Shown here: positions 44,937 to 52,790 of the stretch, piece by piece
Layout: each line of letters opens with the position of its first letter
How positions within the stretch are numbered: the first letter of the stretch is position 1
Assembly (NCBI GenBank): GCA_947480015.1
Contig: CANKBS010000005.1
Span: 1 to 64,000 of the forward strand
Direction of reading: 5' to 3'
From: Sphingobacteriaceae bacterium
GTDB taxonomy: Bacteria; Bacteroidota; Bacteroidia; B-17B0; Aurantibacillaceae
Length of the DNA stretch: 64,000 nt
Program-made: the position numbers and the translations under genes
The notes under the pieces: model-generated
Told to the model about the DNA's origin: nothing
Databases searched by the model: none
Seen by the model: only the letters and a program-made list of their open reading frames with translations

Positions 44937-47900
44937 ATGTTTGATTTTCTTAAAAAACTGTTTGGGACTAAAAGTGAGAAGGATATTAAAAACCTTGAAT
45001 CTAAAGTTGATGAGATAAATTCTATTTATAGTTCATTAAATTCCGTTTCTAACGATGAGCTGCGTGCTAAGTCAACAGCCATTAAAGCCAAACTCAAAGA
45101 CTCCGTTAAAACCCAAAGCGATAAAATTGCTGACATTAAAACCCGCATCGAAAATGAGCCCGATATGGATGTAAATTCCAAAGAGGACCTCTACAAGGAA
45201 ATTGATGATATTGAAAAAGAAATTACCGAAGCGCTGGAAGTTAGTCTGGGTACTGTTTTAACCGAAGCCTTCGCTATCTTAAAGGAAACCGCCCGTCGTT
45301 TTAAAGACAATACTGAATTAGAAGTTGTAGTAAGCGATTACGATAAAGAACTGGCCAAAGATCATAAGAACGTGGAGATCCGTGGTGATAAGGCCATTTA
45401 CAAAAACACGTGGTTAGCAGCGGGAACCGAAATTACCTGGGACATGGTGCATTACGATGTGCAGCTCATTGGCGGCATGGTTTTACACGAAGGAAAAATT
45501 TCGGAGATGGCTACCGGTGAGGGTAAAACCTTGGTGTCAACATTGCCTATCTTTTTAAATGCTATGGCCGGCCGCGGTGTACACGTAGTAACGGTAAATA
45601 ATTATTTAGCCAAACGTGATAGCGAATGGAATGCCCCTTTATTTCAATTTCACGGTTTAAGTGTGGATTGTATTGATAAACACGAACCAAATACCGACCA
45701 ACGTCGCAAAGCCTACAACAGCGACATTACTTATGGCACCAACAACGAATTTGGTTTTGACTACCTACGTGATAACATGGCCCGCGGCATTGATGAACTG
45801 GTGCAACGCAAACACAATTTCGCCATTGTGGATGAGGTCGATTCCGTATTGATTGATGATGCACGTACGCCATTGATCATATCAGGACCAACGCCTCAGG
45901 GCGATAAACACGAATTCATGGAATACAAACCACGCATCGAAAAGCTGGTGAATATTCAAAAACAATATATTCAAACCTGTATTACCGAAGCCAAAAAATT
46001 AGTGGCCGAAAATAATGAAAAGGAAGCAGGGATCCCATTATTACGCGCTTACCGAGGTTTACCTAAAAACGGCGCACTCATTAAATTTTTAAGTGAAACC
46101 GGTGTTAGAGCGTTAATGCAAAAAACCGAAAATCATTACATGCAGGATCAAAATAAAGAGATGCACAAAATTGATGTGGAACTTTATTTTACCATTGATG
46201 AAAAAAACAATCATGTGGAATTATCCGAAAAAGGAATTGATTTCCTGACCGGTAGCTCTGACGACCCTAAGTTCTTCGTAATTCCGAATGTGGGTGATGA
46301 AATTGCTGAGATTGAAAAATCAACTTCAGACGCCAAAGAAAAAATTTCGGCCAAAGAAATTGTGATGCGTGAGTTCAGCATTAAAAGCGAACGTATTCAC
46401 ACCGTAAATCAATTATTAAAAGCCTATACGGTTTTTGAAAAAGATACCGAATATGTGATTGAAGGCGGACAAGTTAAAATTGTGGATGAGCAAACCGGCC
46501 GTATTATGGAAGGCCGTCGTTACAGCGATGGTTTACACCAAGCCATTGAAGCCAAGGAAAATGTAAAAATTGAAGCGGCTACTCAAACCTATGCAACGGT
46601 TACTCTGCAAAATTATTTCCGTATGTATCACAAGCTGGCCGGTATGACCGGAACAGCAACGACCGAAGCTCAGGAGTTTTGGAGCATCTACAAATTGGAT
46701 GTGGTGGAAATTCCAACCAACCGTCCTATGACGCGTAAGGATGAACAGGATTTGGTTTACAAAACCAAACGCGAAAAATATAACGCGGTTATTGAAGAGG
46801 TCGTTAAACTGGTAGCCCTTGGTCGTCCGGTTTTAATTGGTACTACCACCGTTGAGATCTCCGAATTACTAAGCCGTATGTTAAAGTTACGGGGCATTAA
46901 ACACAATGTATTAAATGCGAAGTTACACGCTAAAGAAGCAGAAATTGTTGCTGAAGCGGGCAAGGCGGGAACCGTTACCATTGCAACTAACATGGCTGGT
47001 CGTGGTACCGATATTAAACTCGGTACAGGAGTAAAAGAAGCCGGTGGTTTAGCAATCATTGGTACCGAACGTCACGAGAGTCGTCGTGTTGACAGACAGT
47101 TACGTGGTCGTGCCGGTCGTCAGGGTGACCCTGGTTCTTCTCAGTTCTTTGCATCTTTGGAAGATAACTTAATGCGTTTATTCGGAAGCGAGCGTATTGC
47201 TTCTTTAATGGATCGTATGGGATTAAAAGAAGGGGAAGTGATCCAACACAGCATGATTACCAAGAGTATTGAACGTGCGCAGAAAAAAGTGGAGGAAAAT
47301 AACTTCGGGATCCGTAAACGTTTGATCGAGTATGATGATGTCATGAATGCCCAACGTGAGGTAATTTACAAACGTCGTCGTAACGCTTTATATGGCGAAC
47401 GTTTAAGTATTGATATTGCCAACATGATTTATGAAGTGGCCGGCAGTATTGTAGAAGAATACCAACCACTGAAAGATTTCTCAGGCTTTAATTTAGAGTG
47501 CATTAAAAACTTTGGTATTGAAAGTCCATTTAGCGATCAACAATTTAATAATGGAAAAGAGGACGATCTGATCCAGCAATTGTTTGATGCAGCACAAGCG
47601 CATTATATCGAGAAGGCGCATATCATTGCTGAACAAGCTTTCCCGGTAGTGCGTGATGTTTATAAAAACCCGAACAATACCTTTGAAAACATTGTAACGC
47701 CGTTTTCGGATGGTATTCGTGGTGTTCAGGTAATGGCCAATTTAAAAAAGGCTTATGATACCAAAGGACGGGAACTGGTTTTAGGTTTTGAAAAAGCGGT
47801 GGTCTTAACCATGATCGACGATTCGTGGAAAGAACATTTACGCGAATTGGATGATTTGAAACAAGCGGTACAAAATGCATCCCTCGAACAAAAAGATCCT

Positions 47901-48227
47901 TTGGTGATTTACAAATTAGAATCGTTTAATCTCTTTAAAGAGATGATCATAAAAGCCAATAAAGAAGTGATCTCCTTTTTAATGATGGGTGGTTTGCCTG
48001 AAGAAGAGAACAAAGCCCCTCAGGCACGATTCACTCAGCAACAAGCACCTGCCAAAAAAGAGAAACTGGTAGAAAGTCGCGATGAGCATGTGGTGGAAGA
48101 ACAAAACGCTCAGCAAAAACCAAAAGCACAACCTATTCGTGTAGAAGCTAAGATCGGAAGAAATGATCCTTGTCCTTGTGGCTCCGGCAAAAAATACAAG
48201 AACTGCCACGGAGTGGGAGTTGCTTAA
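44937..48227 (+). CDS. secA: Preprotein translocase ATPase SecA
   Basis: SecA is the cytoplasmic motor that pushes unfolded precursors through SecYEG. The 1096-residue protein has Walker A in MATGEGKTLV with Lys197, about 90 residues later than in E. coli because of an N-terminal helical insert rich in Lys, Asp and Glu (about 40-105). Further motifs are FDYLRDNM, IVDEVDSVLIDDARTPLIIS, the cross-linking domain region, TIATNMAGRGTDIKLG and GRAGRQGDPGSSQF. The C-terminal zinc-binding tail (GRNDPCPCGSGKKYKNCHG) is intact and should bind the ribosome or SecB-like partners. I chose ATG 44937 over an in-frame TTG at 44904. A near-match -7 box (TACCTTTA) starts at 44908. A strong terminator follows. 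Confidence 0.97.
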   Translation: MFDFLKKLFGTKSEKDIKNLESKVDEINSIYSSLNSVSNDELRAKSTAIKAKLKDSVKTQSDKIADIKTRIENEPDMDVNSKEDLYKEIDDIEKEITEALEVSLGTVLTEAFAILKETARRFKDNTELEVVVSDYDKELAKDHKNVEIRGDKAIYKNTWLAAGTEITWDMVHYDVQLIGGMVLHEGKISEMATGEGKTLVSTLPIFLNAMAGRGVHVVTVNNYLAKRDSEWNAPLFQFHGLSVDCIDKHEPNTDQRRKAYNSDITYGTNNEFGFDYLRDNMARGIDELVQRKHNFAIVDEVDSVLIDDARTPLIISGPTPQGDKHEFMEYKPRIEKLVNIQKQYIQTCITEAKKLVAENNEKEAGIPLLRAYRGLPKNGALIKFLSETGVRALMQKTENHYMQDQNKEMHKIDVELYFTIDEKNNHVELSEKGIDFLTGSSDDPKFFVIPNVGDEIAEIEKSTSDAKEKISAKEIVMREFSIKSERIHTVNQLLKAYTVFEKDTEYVIEGGQVKIVDEQTGRIMEGRRYSDGLHQAIEAKENVKIEAATQTYATVTLQNYFRMYHKLAGMTGTATTEAQEFWSIYKLDVVEIPTNRPMTRKDEQDLVYKTKREKYNAVIEEVVKLVALGRPVLIGTTTVEISELLSRMLKLRGIKHNVLNAKLHAKEAEIVAEAGKAGTVTIATNMAGRGTDIKLGTGVKEAGGLAIIGTERHESRRVDRQLRGRAGRQGDPGSSQFFASLEDNLMRLFGSERIASLMDRMGLKEGEVIQHSMITKSIERAQKKVEENNFGIRKRLIEYDDVMNAQREVIYKRRRNALYGERLSIDIANMIYEVAGSIVEEYQPLKDFSGFNLECIKNFGIESPFSDQQFNNGKEDDLIQQLFDAAQAHYIEKAHIIAEQAFPVVRDVYKNPNNTFENIVTPFSDGIRGVQVMANLKKAYDTKGRELVLGFEKAVVLTMIDDSWKEHLRELDDLKQAVQNASLEQKDPLVIYKLESFNLFKEMIIKANKEVISFLMMGGLPEEENKAPQARFTQQQAPAKKEKLVESRDEHVVEEQNAQQKPKAQPIRVEAKIGRNDPCPCGSGKKYKNCHGVGVA

Positions 48228-48244
48228 TAATTAAAACATAAAAT

Positions 48245-48275
48245 AAAAAGCGTCGGAATTATCCGGCGCTTTTTT
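48245..48275 (+). terminator. Rho-independent terminator of secA
   Basis: AAAAAGCGTCGGA pairs with TCCGGCGCTTTTT over four loop bases, with one G-U pair, followed by more T. It lies about 20 bases after the secA stop. Confidence 0.9.
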
Positions 48276-48380
48276 TGTTTATACTGCTTTGGAGTGGGAG
48301 TAGCAATGTTTGATTTCAATCGGTCAGAAATTTTGTACATCTAAAAATTGTGAATTCTTTCAAAGCATTTTAAGTTTTTG

Positions 48381-48602
48381 GGCGCCTCCCCATGAAGCAG
48401 AAAGGCTTTGGGTAATTTTGGATAGCCTTTCGCTTCATGGGGCCCTGCTAACACACAATCTGGCTCAAAAGGCTACGAGCCTTTTGCCCTGCTATACCCG
48501 CTTGCCATAAAGAGGAGCGGGTTTTTGCTGCGGGGTCTTTGCCCTAAGGGTCAAAGCTCACGCACCAGCCGGCTCAAAAGTTTACAAAACTTTTGCCCTG
48601 CC
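48381..48602. repeat. Multi-hairpin intergenic element with two related stem-loops
   Basis: Five inverted repeats lie in 222 bases of otherwise gene-free DNA (gap 48228-48747). A: CCCCATGAAGC 48388-48398 plus GAAAGGCT 48400-48407 pair with 48424-48442 (19 pairs, one bulge). B: CAAAAGGCT 48466-48474 with AGCCTTTTG 48478-48486. C: ACCCGCT 48496-48502 with AGCGGGT 48516-48522, then T. D: CTTTGCCC 48537-48544 with 48548-48556 (one bulge). E: CAAAAGTTT 48575-48583 with AAACTTTTG 48587-48595. B and E share flanks (GGCT before, CCCTGC after) and differ by paired changes. It resembles dispersed hairpin elements between genes of Flavobacteriia, but I cannot confirm copy number. Confidence 0.7.
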
Positions 48603-48747
48603 CAAACCGCTCTATTCAGGTCTTCACGGGGATGTCGCTTCGGTCAGTGGCGCGAAATTCGGTATTTAAATTTGAAAGGATCATTCAGTAGAATTTTAAT
48701 TTCAAATACGGTTTTTCTGTTTGATCTCTGATATTTATTAATCAGTA

Positions 48748-49140
48748 TTAGGCAACCTCCAGAATAAAATGGGCGTCGATATGCAATTTACTGTGTAATT
48801 TTTTGGCCAGGGCCAAATTAATTTTACGTTTACCGGCCAAGAGTTCTGAAATTCGGGCTTCACTTATGTCCAGTACTTTAGCCAATTGTTTTTGTTTTAA
48901 ATTCATTTCAAACATTTTGTAACGAATCATTTCGGTAAGTGTACTTGGCGCTTTTATGGGCATTAATGGAATGGCATCCTCGTATTTTTCTGCGAGTAAA
49001 GAAAGTTTTTTTAGTGTTGCAATTTCTTTTGCAGGCAATTTTTCAAAACCGCCTTGTTTGGTAGTTTTTTGAAGTAATTTTTCAATGCGTTTCATCACTT
49101 CCTCATACTCTTTTCGGTTATTGATCTTTTCCGTTTTCAT
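48748..49140 (-). CDS. higA: HigA-type antitoxin, helix-turn-helix protein
   Basis: This 130-residue protein has an N-terminal helical region (1-65) and a C-terminal Xre-type helix-turn-helix with NLKQKQLAKVLDISEARISELLAGKRKINLALA in pieces around residues 80-110. It ends in HIDAHFILEVA. The antitoxin normally binds and blocks the ribosome-dependent RNase HigB and represses the operon. It starts 13 bases after the toxin gene, the toxin-first order typical of higBA. An 8-base palindrome upstream of the toxin gene is a likely operator. Confidence 0.85.
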   Translation of the reverse strand: MKTEKINNRKEYEEVMKRIEKLLQKTTKQGGFEKLPAKEIATLKKLSLLAEKYEDAIPLMPIKAPSTLTEMIRYKMFEMNLKQKQLAKVLDISEARISELLAGKRKINLALAKKLHSKLHIDAHFILEVA

Positions 49141-49153
49141 TTCATTTTTTTTT

Positions 49154-49447
49154 CTAAATTTCCTTACAATTTATCTGCTCGTAATCCTGATGTGTACCTA
49201 CAAACCTTATAAAGACCGTCCTGATGTCAAAAAATATCATGACCACTAATCTGTATTTATTTCCTTTAATATTAAAGACAAATCTGTCATTCCCAACGTA
49301 ATCAACCGTGTTAAACGATTTTTTAATGTCGTTTAAATTAGTCCAATTTGCCTTTTTGGCTAATTCATACCAACGGTTTAGCCCGTCAATTGAATCGGCA
49401 TGCTCAGTACCGAAATCAACCAAAATTGTTTTAGAAATAATGACCAT
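49154..49447 (-). CDS. higB: HigB-type toxin (RelE superfamily mRNA interferase)
   Basis: This 97-residue protein fits the HigB toxin family: MVIISKTILVDFGTEHADS at the start, LNRWYELAKKANWTN, NDIKKSF, VGNDRFVFNIKGNKYRLVV, and VFIRFVGTHQDYEQI at the end. The final His-containing THQDY and the Arg/Lys residues in the strand fit the RelE-type RNase fold that cuts mRNA on the ribosome. I chose ATG 49447 rather than an in-frame TTG 15 bases upstream because the family starts at this strand and the -7 box at 49467-49460 leaves no room for the longer form. Full length, no truncation. Confidence 0.87.
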   Translation of the reverse strand: MVIISKTILVDFGTEHADSIDGLNRWYELAKKANWTNLNDIKKSFNTVDYVGNDRFVFNIKGNKYRLVVMIFFDIRTVFIRFVGTHQDYEQINCKEI

Positions 49448-49459
49448 ATTGGGATTAAT

Positions 49460-49507
49460 CAAAAATAGTAATAAAATTACAAATTTGGAAATTAAATTAC
49501 CAAATTT
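49460..49507 (-). promoter_or_regulatory. higBA promoter and palindromic operator candidate
   Basis: AAATTTGG (49481-49488) and CCAAATTT (49500-49507) form a perfect 8-base inverted repeat with an 11-base spacer. A -7 box TATTTTTG lies on the minus strand at 49467-49460. HigA-type antitoxins usually bind such palindromes. The predicted transcript would begin only a few bases before the toxin ATG. Confidence 0.5.
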
Positions 49508-49605
49508 AGGAAAGCTTTACCAGCACAAAATACTTCAAATTCTGTTTTTAAATTTATTCGTCTCTTTTTCTTAAATTCGTTTAGTTTTAACCCATAAAAT
49601 TCGCT

Positions 49606-50169
49606 ATGAATAAATCGGCATGGATTATTTTGTTGTTGTGTTTCGTAAATGCAACGAAAGCGAAGTCGCATTCAAGTATGTCTAAAGACTCCTTAGCGGT
49701 GCAACATGAATTAAAAAACAAGCTGGGTATTGAATTGCTTGGCAACCCGCTCATGCTTTATTATGAGCGGCAGGTGTATTCGCACAATAAATACAGTTTG
49801 CATGTAACGGCTGGTTTAAATGTTGCCACCTTGAGCATGTTTGGAGCACCGGGACTATCCTTAGGGACTACCCATCATTTTAAATTAAAGAAATCGTTTT
49901 ATTTTTTTGTCATCCATCGCTTTGAATTCCTGACTTTCTCCTTTCCAAATTATGCTTTTACGAGTGAAAAAATAAGTCAAGGTTTGAGTTTTAATCTTGT
50001 AGGGACTAATTTGGGCACGGGTATTTTAATCAAAAAAAAGCATTGGGAATTTGCACCACTTTACCCTTCACTTATTGGATCTTTGAGTGCTTACCATGAT
50101 GGGGAGGATGAACAATGGATTTTATATCCTTCATTAGCTTTAAACACACGCATCGCTTTTAGGTTTTAA
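49606..50169 (+). CDS. Small predicted outer-membrane or periplasmic protein, unknown family
   Basis: This 187-residue protein has an N-terminal signal peptide (MNKSAWIILLLCFVNATKA). The rest is made of amphipathic strands with aromatic ends: LGIELLGNPLMLYYERQVY, YSLHVTAGLNVATLSMFG, SFYFFVIHRFEFLTF, WILYPSLALNTRIAFRF. The terminal aromatic Phe after a beta strand is the usual sign of an outer-membrane barrel, and eight strands would fit the length. I do not recognise a family. The gene stands divergent from higBA and upstream of the phosphohexomutase on the same strand with a gap of 96 bases. Confidence 0.65.
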   Translation: MNKSAWIILLLCFVNATKAKSHSSMSKDSLAVQHELKNKLGIELLGNPLMLYYERQVYSHNKYSLHVTAGLNVATLSMFGAPGLSLGTTHHFKLKKSFYFFVIHRFEFLTFSFPNYAFTSEKISQGLSFNLVGTNLGTGILIKKKHWEFAPLYPSLIGSLSAYHDGEDEQWILYPSLALNTRIAFRF

Positions 50170-50240
50170 ACTTGCCATAAGATCTGTTTTTAGACCTAAT
50201 TAAACTGCAATTCGCAGACATCCATACCGGAAATTTTAAT

Positions 50241-50248
50241 TAAATTTG
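50241..50248 (+). promoter_or_regulatory. -7 box (TAAATTTG) for the phosphohexomutase gene
   Basis: This perfect TAnnTTTG match lies 18 bases before ATG 50266. No -33 box is seen at the expected distance. Confidence 0.4.
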
Positions 50249-50265
50249 TTTTTCTTTTACAAAAC

Positions 50266-51672
50266 ATGACAAAAATTAAATTTGGTACCGACGGTTGGAG
50301 AGCAATTATAGCGCTTGATTTTACAGTAGATAATGTGGCGCGAGTTACGGAAGCCACAGCAAAATGGTTATTAAAACAACACAAATCACCAAGCATCGTA
50401 CTCGGACACGATTGCCGTTTTGCAGGTGAACTGTTTGCCGAAACCACTGCCAAAGTTTTTATTGCCAATGGCGTTAAAGTTTTTTTAGCGAAAGATTTCA
50501 TCTCTACACCCATGATCTCCCTGGGCGCCGTGAAATTAAAAACCGATCTGGGGATCATCATCACAGCCTCCCATAATCCACCATCTTACAATGGTTATAA
50601 AATAAAAGGCTCTTACGGTGGCCCACTCGGACCAGAACATGTGCAGGAGATTGAAAATGTGATTCCTGAAATGGCGAACCCTAACTGGAAAACAGTTGAT
50701 CTGGAAGCTGCCAGAAAAAGCGGTATGCTTGAAACGGCGGCTCTTGAAGACATGTACATTAAACATGTGGAAGAAAATTTTGATCTGGCGGCAATTAAAA
50801 ATTCGGGATTAAATTTGGCTTATGATGCCATGTACGGTGCCGGTCAGCGTGTGATGCAACGTTTGTTCCCAAACATTGATAAATTGCATTGTGATGATAA
50901 TCCGGGTTTTCACGGACAAGCGCCTGAACCCATTCACAAGAATTTAATCGAGTTCAGTAATTTTATTAAAAATAAAGGCACCATCTCCTGCGGTTTAGCT
51001 ACCGATGGCGATGCCGACCGTATTGGACTTTACGACGACAAAGGAAATTTTGTGGATTCACATCATATTATTTTGTTGCTGATTCATTACCTGGTAAAAT
51101 ATAAAAAACAAACAGGTAAAGTGGCAGTGGCATTCAGCACCACGGTAAAAATTAAAAACATGTGCGAGCATTATGGTCTGCCTTTGGATGTTGTGAAGAT
51201 CGGCTTTAAATACATTTGCAGCATTATGGTGGCCGAAGATGTGTTGGTTGGGGGAGAAGAGAGCGGAGGCATTGCTATTAAAGGACATATCCCGGAGCGT
51301 GACGGCATCTGGATGGGATTAACCATTTGGGAATTTATGGCCAAAACCGGTAAATCATTACACGAATTAATTGAAGAAGTATATGCCATTACCGGCACCT
51401 TCTGTTTTGAACGTAACGATTTGCACATTAACGATACCATTAAAAATAAAGTTTTAGAAAACTGCAAAGGCGGGGCTTATAAATCATTTGGTAAATTTAA
51501 AGTAAGTCGTGTGGATGATCTGGACGGTTACAAATTCTTTTTTGATGAGAATACCTGGATGATGATTCGCGCCAGTGGCACCGAGCCGGTATTACGTGTT
51601 TACGCTGAAGCAGCCACCAAAGAAATAGCCAACGAAATTTTGGCCGAGACCAAGAAAGTATTGTTGAGTTAA
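50266..51672 (+). CDS. Phosphoglucomutase/phosphomannomutase family protein
   Basis: This 468-residue cytoplasmic enzyme moves phosphate between C1 and C6 of a hexose. The active-site phosphoserine is Ser102 in TASHNPPSYNGYK. The metal-binding loop is ATDGDADRIG near residue 245. The sugar-binding loop is GGEESGGIAIKGHIPERDG near 325, and the C-terminal phosphate-binding segment is RASGTEPVLRVYAEA near 440. The starting motif FGTDGWRAII is typical. Whether glucose or mannose phosphate is preferred cannot be told; supply of mannose 1-phosphate to ManC (15258-16346) is one possibility. Single gene with its own -7 box and terminator. Confidence 0.93.
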   Translation: MTKIKFGTDGWRAIIALDFTVDNVARVTEATAKWLLKQHKSPSIVLGHDCRFAGELFAETTAKVFIANGVKVFLAKDFISTPMISLGAVKLKTDLGIIITASHNPPSYNGYKIKGSYGGPLGPEHVQEIENVIPEMANPNWKTVDLEAARKSGMLETAALEDMYIKHVEENFDLAAIKNSGLNLAYDAMYGAGQRVMQRLFPNIDKLHCDDNPGFHGQAPEPIHKNLIEFSNFIKNKGTISCGLATDGDADRIGLYDDKGNFVDSHHIILLLIHYLVKYKKQTGKVAVAFSTTVKIKNMCEHYGLPLDVVKIGFKYICSIMVAEDVLVGGEESGGIAIKGHIPERDGIWMGLTIWEFMAKTGKSLHELIEEVYAITGTFCFERNDLHINDTIKNKVLENCKGGAYKSFGKFKVSRVDDLDGYKFFFDENTWMMIRASGTEPVLRVYAEAATKEIANEILAETKKVLLS

Positions 51673-51693
51673 GAAATAAGATTTAATTTTTTT

Positions 51694-51726
51694 AAAACCC
51701 TCTTCAGTTTTGTTGAGGGTTTTTTG
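51694..51726. terminator. Bidirectional terminator between the phosphohexomutase and the convergent T9SS gene
   Basis: AAAACCCTC (51694-51702) pairs perfectly with GAGGGTTTT (51715-51723), followed by TTTG. It can serve both convergent genes, whose stop codons lie at 51672 and 51728. Confidence 0.85.
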
Positions 51727-51727
51727 T

Positions 51728-52672
51728 TTAGTGGACAATGATCAGTTTTTTCGTGTCGAGACTTTTACCTTGGTAAATAATGCTTACAAAGTAAATGCCT
51801 GGTAGGTAATCAGAAATACTCAAATTTGAATTTGTTTCTTCCTCTATTAACTGATGATAAAGTTCTCTCCCATAAACATCCTGAATTTTTACTACATATG
51901 TTTTATCGCCGGGCAGGTCAATTTTTATTTTCACCGATTCGTTGGAGGGATTTGGAGAAATGCTAAGGCTGTTTTTTAGCGACTCTTTCACTAGTCCAAC
52001 TGGTTGCGTGCAATTGTAAACATAAGCCGTGTATTTGAAACAAGTATTATATAAAGGGTTAATGTAAGTGCTTACCGATCCGGTTTTTTGACAAAGCAAA
52101 GTTGGGATACATGGAGGTCTCCAGTCGTCGGTGCCCCACATTATACCATAACTTACACCTACTTGCAGTGGACCAAAATACGATCCAATTCCTTCAATCC
52201 AAAATTCACCCTGTGAATAGACATTTTTCCTAAGAAACAATCTTTTTCTGTATTGATTATTTATTAAGAGGCTATCCTTCATGGTTACTTGCAAAGTGTA
52301 TGGCCCATTGGAGGAGGAATAAGGGATAACAGAATAAACACTTACCCAATCATTCAGATTTAAATTAAAATCATACAACAATTTCTCAATGGTATCGCCG
52401 GGAGCAATTCCATAGATCTTTTTCTGAGCTTTGTTTTGCCGAATTAAACCCTTAAAATATAATGTGCCGGGAGAAAGATTTGAATCAGCTGTGACATAGT
52501 ACTTTTTGTAAGTAAATGTGTTTATGAGTGAATCGCCTTTAATCAGAAATTTTTTAACCCCAACAGACCATACACAATTACTGTCAGGAAAGGGAACGTA
52601 AGATTGAGCAACTAGTTGATTGAAACTAAGGACTGAGATAATTATGCCAAAAAATAGCTTGAATCGTTTCAT
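51728..52672 (-). CDS. Secreted protein with T9SS type A sorting domain
   Basis: This 314-residue protein has a signal peptide (MKRFKLFFGIIISVLSFNQLVAQ) and then a beta-rich domain of about 195 residues with no motif I recognise. That domain contains WSVGVKKFLIKGD, SPGTLYFKGLIRQ, and a GIGSYFGPLQVGVSYG segment often seen in small Bacteroidota secreted proteins. The last 75 residues, from SISPNPSNESVKIKI to KKLIIVH, are a type A T9SS sorting domain. It lies 118 bases downstream of the DUF5689 lipoprotein gene on the same strand, possibly in the same transcript. No function can be assigned. Confidence 0.75.
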   Translation of the reverse strand: MKRFKLFFGIIISVLSFNQLVAQSYVPFPDSNCVWSVGVKKFLIKGDSLINTFTYKKYYVTADSNLSPGTLYFKGLIRQNKAQKKIYGIAPGDTIEKLLYDFNLNLNDWVSVYSVIPYSSSNGPYTLQVTMKDSLLINNQYRKRLFLRKNVYSQGEFWIEGIGSYFGPLQVGVSYGIMWGTDDWRPPCIPTLLCQKTGSVSTYINPLYNTCFKYTAYVYNCTQPVGLVKESLKNSLSISPNPSNESVKIKIDLPGDKTYVVKIQDVYGRELYHQLIEEETNSNLSISDYLPGIYFVSIIYQGKSLDTKKLIIVH

Positions 52673-52790
52673 GGGCTTTTGATTTATTTGGGTAAATTAA
52701 AAATTGGTTTGATAGCGCTCATCGCTAAACAATATTAAAGTTAGGAAATATATTCGATACTTTTTATGAGCAAGAATAGTTTCAAATACA

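Noticed and set aside
48210-48301. An 11-base direct repeat GGAGTGGGAGT at the secA end and again at 48291
   Set aside because: It is short, occurs only twice, and flanks nothing that looks mobile; chance is a fair explanation.
48310-48731. Two short plus-strand open frames (66 and 68 codons) after secA
   Set aside because: They run through the multi-hairpin element, have no recognisable start context or family, and their composition follows the inverted repeats.
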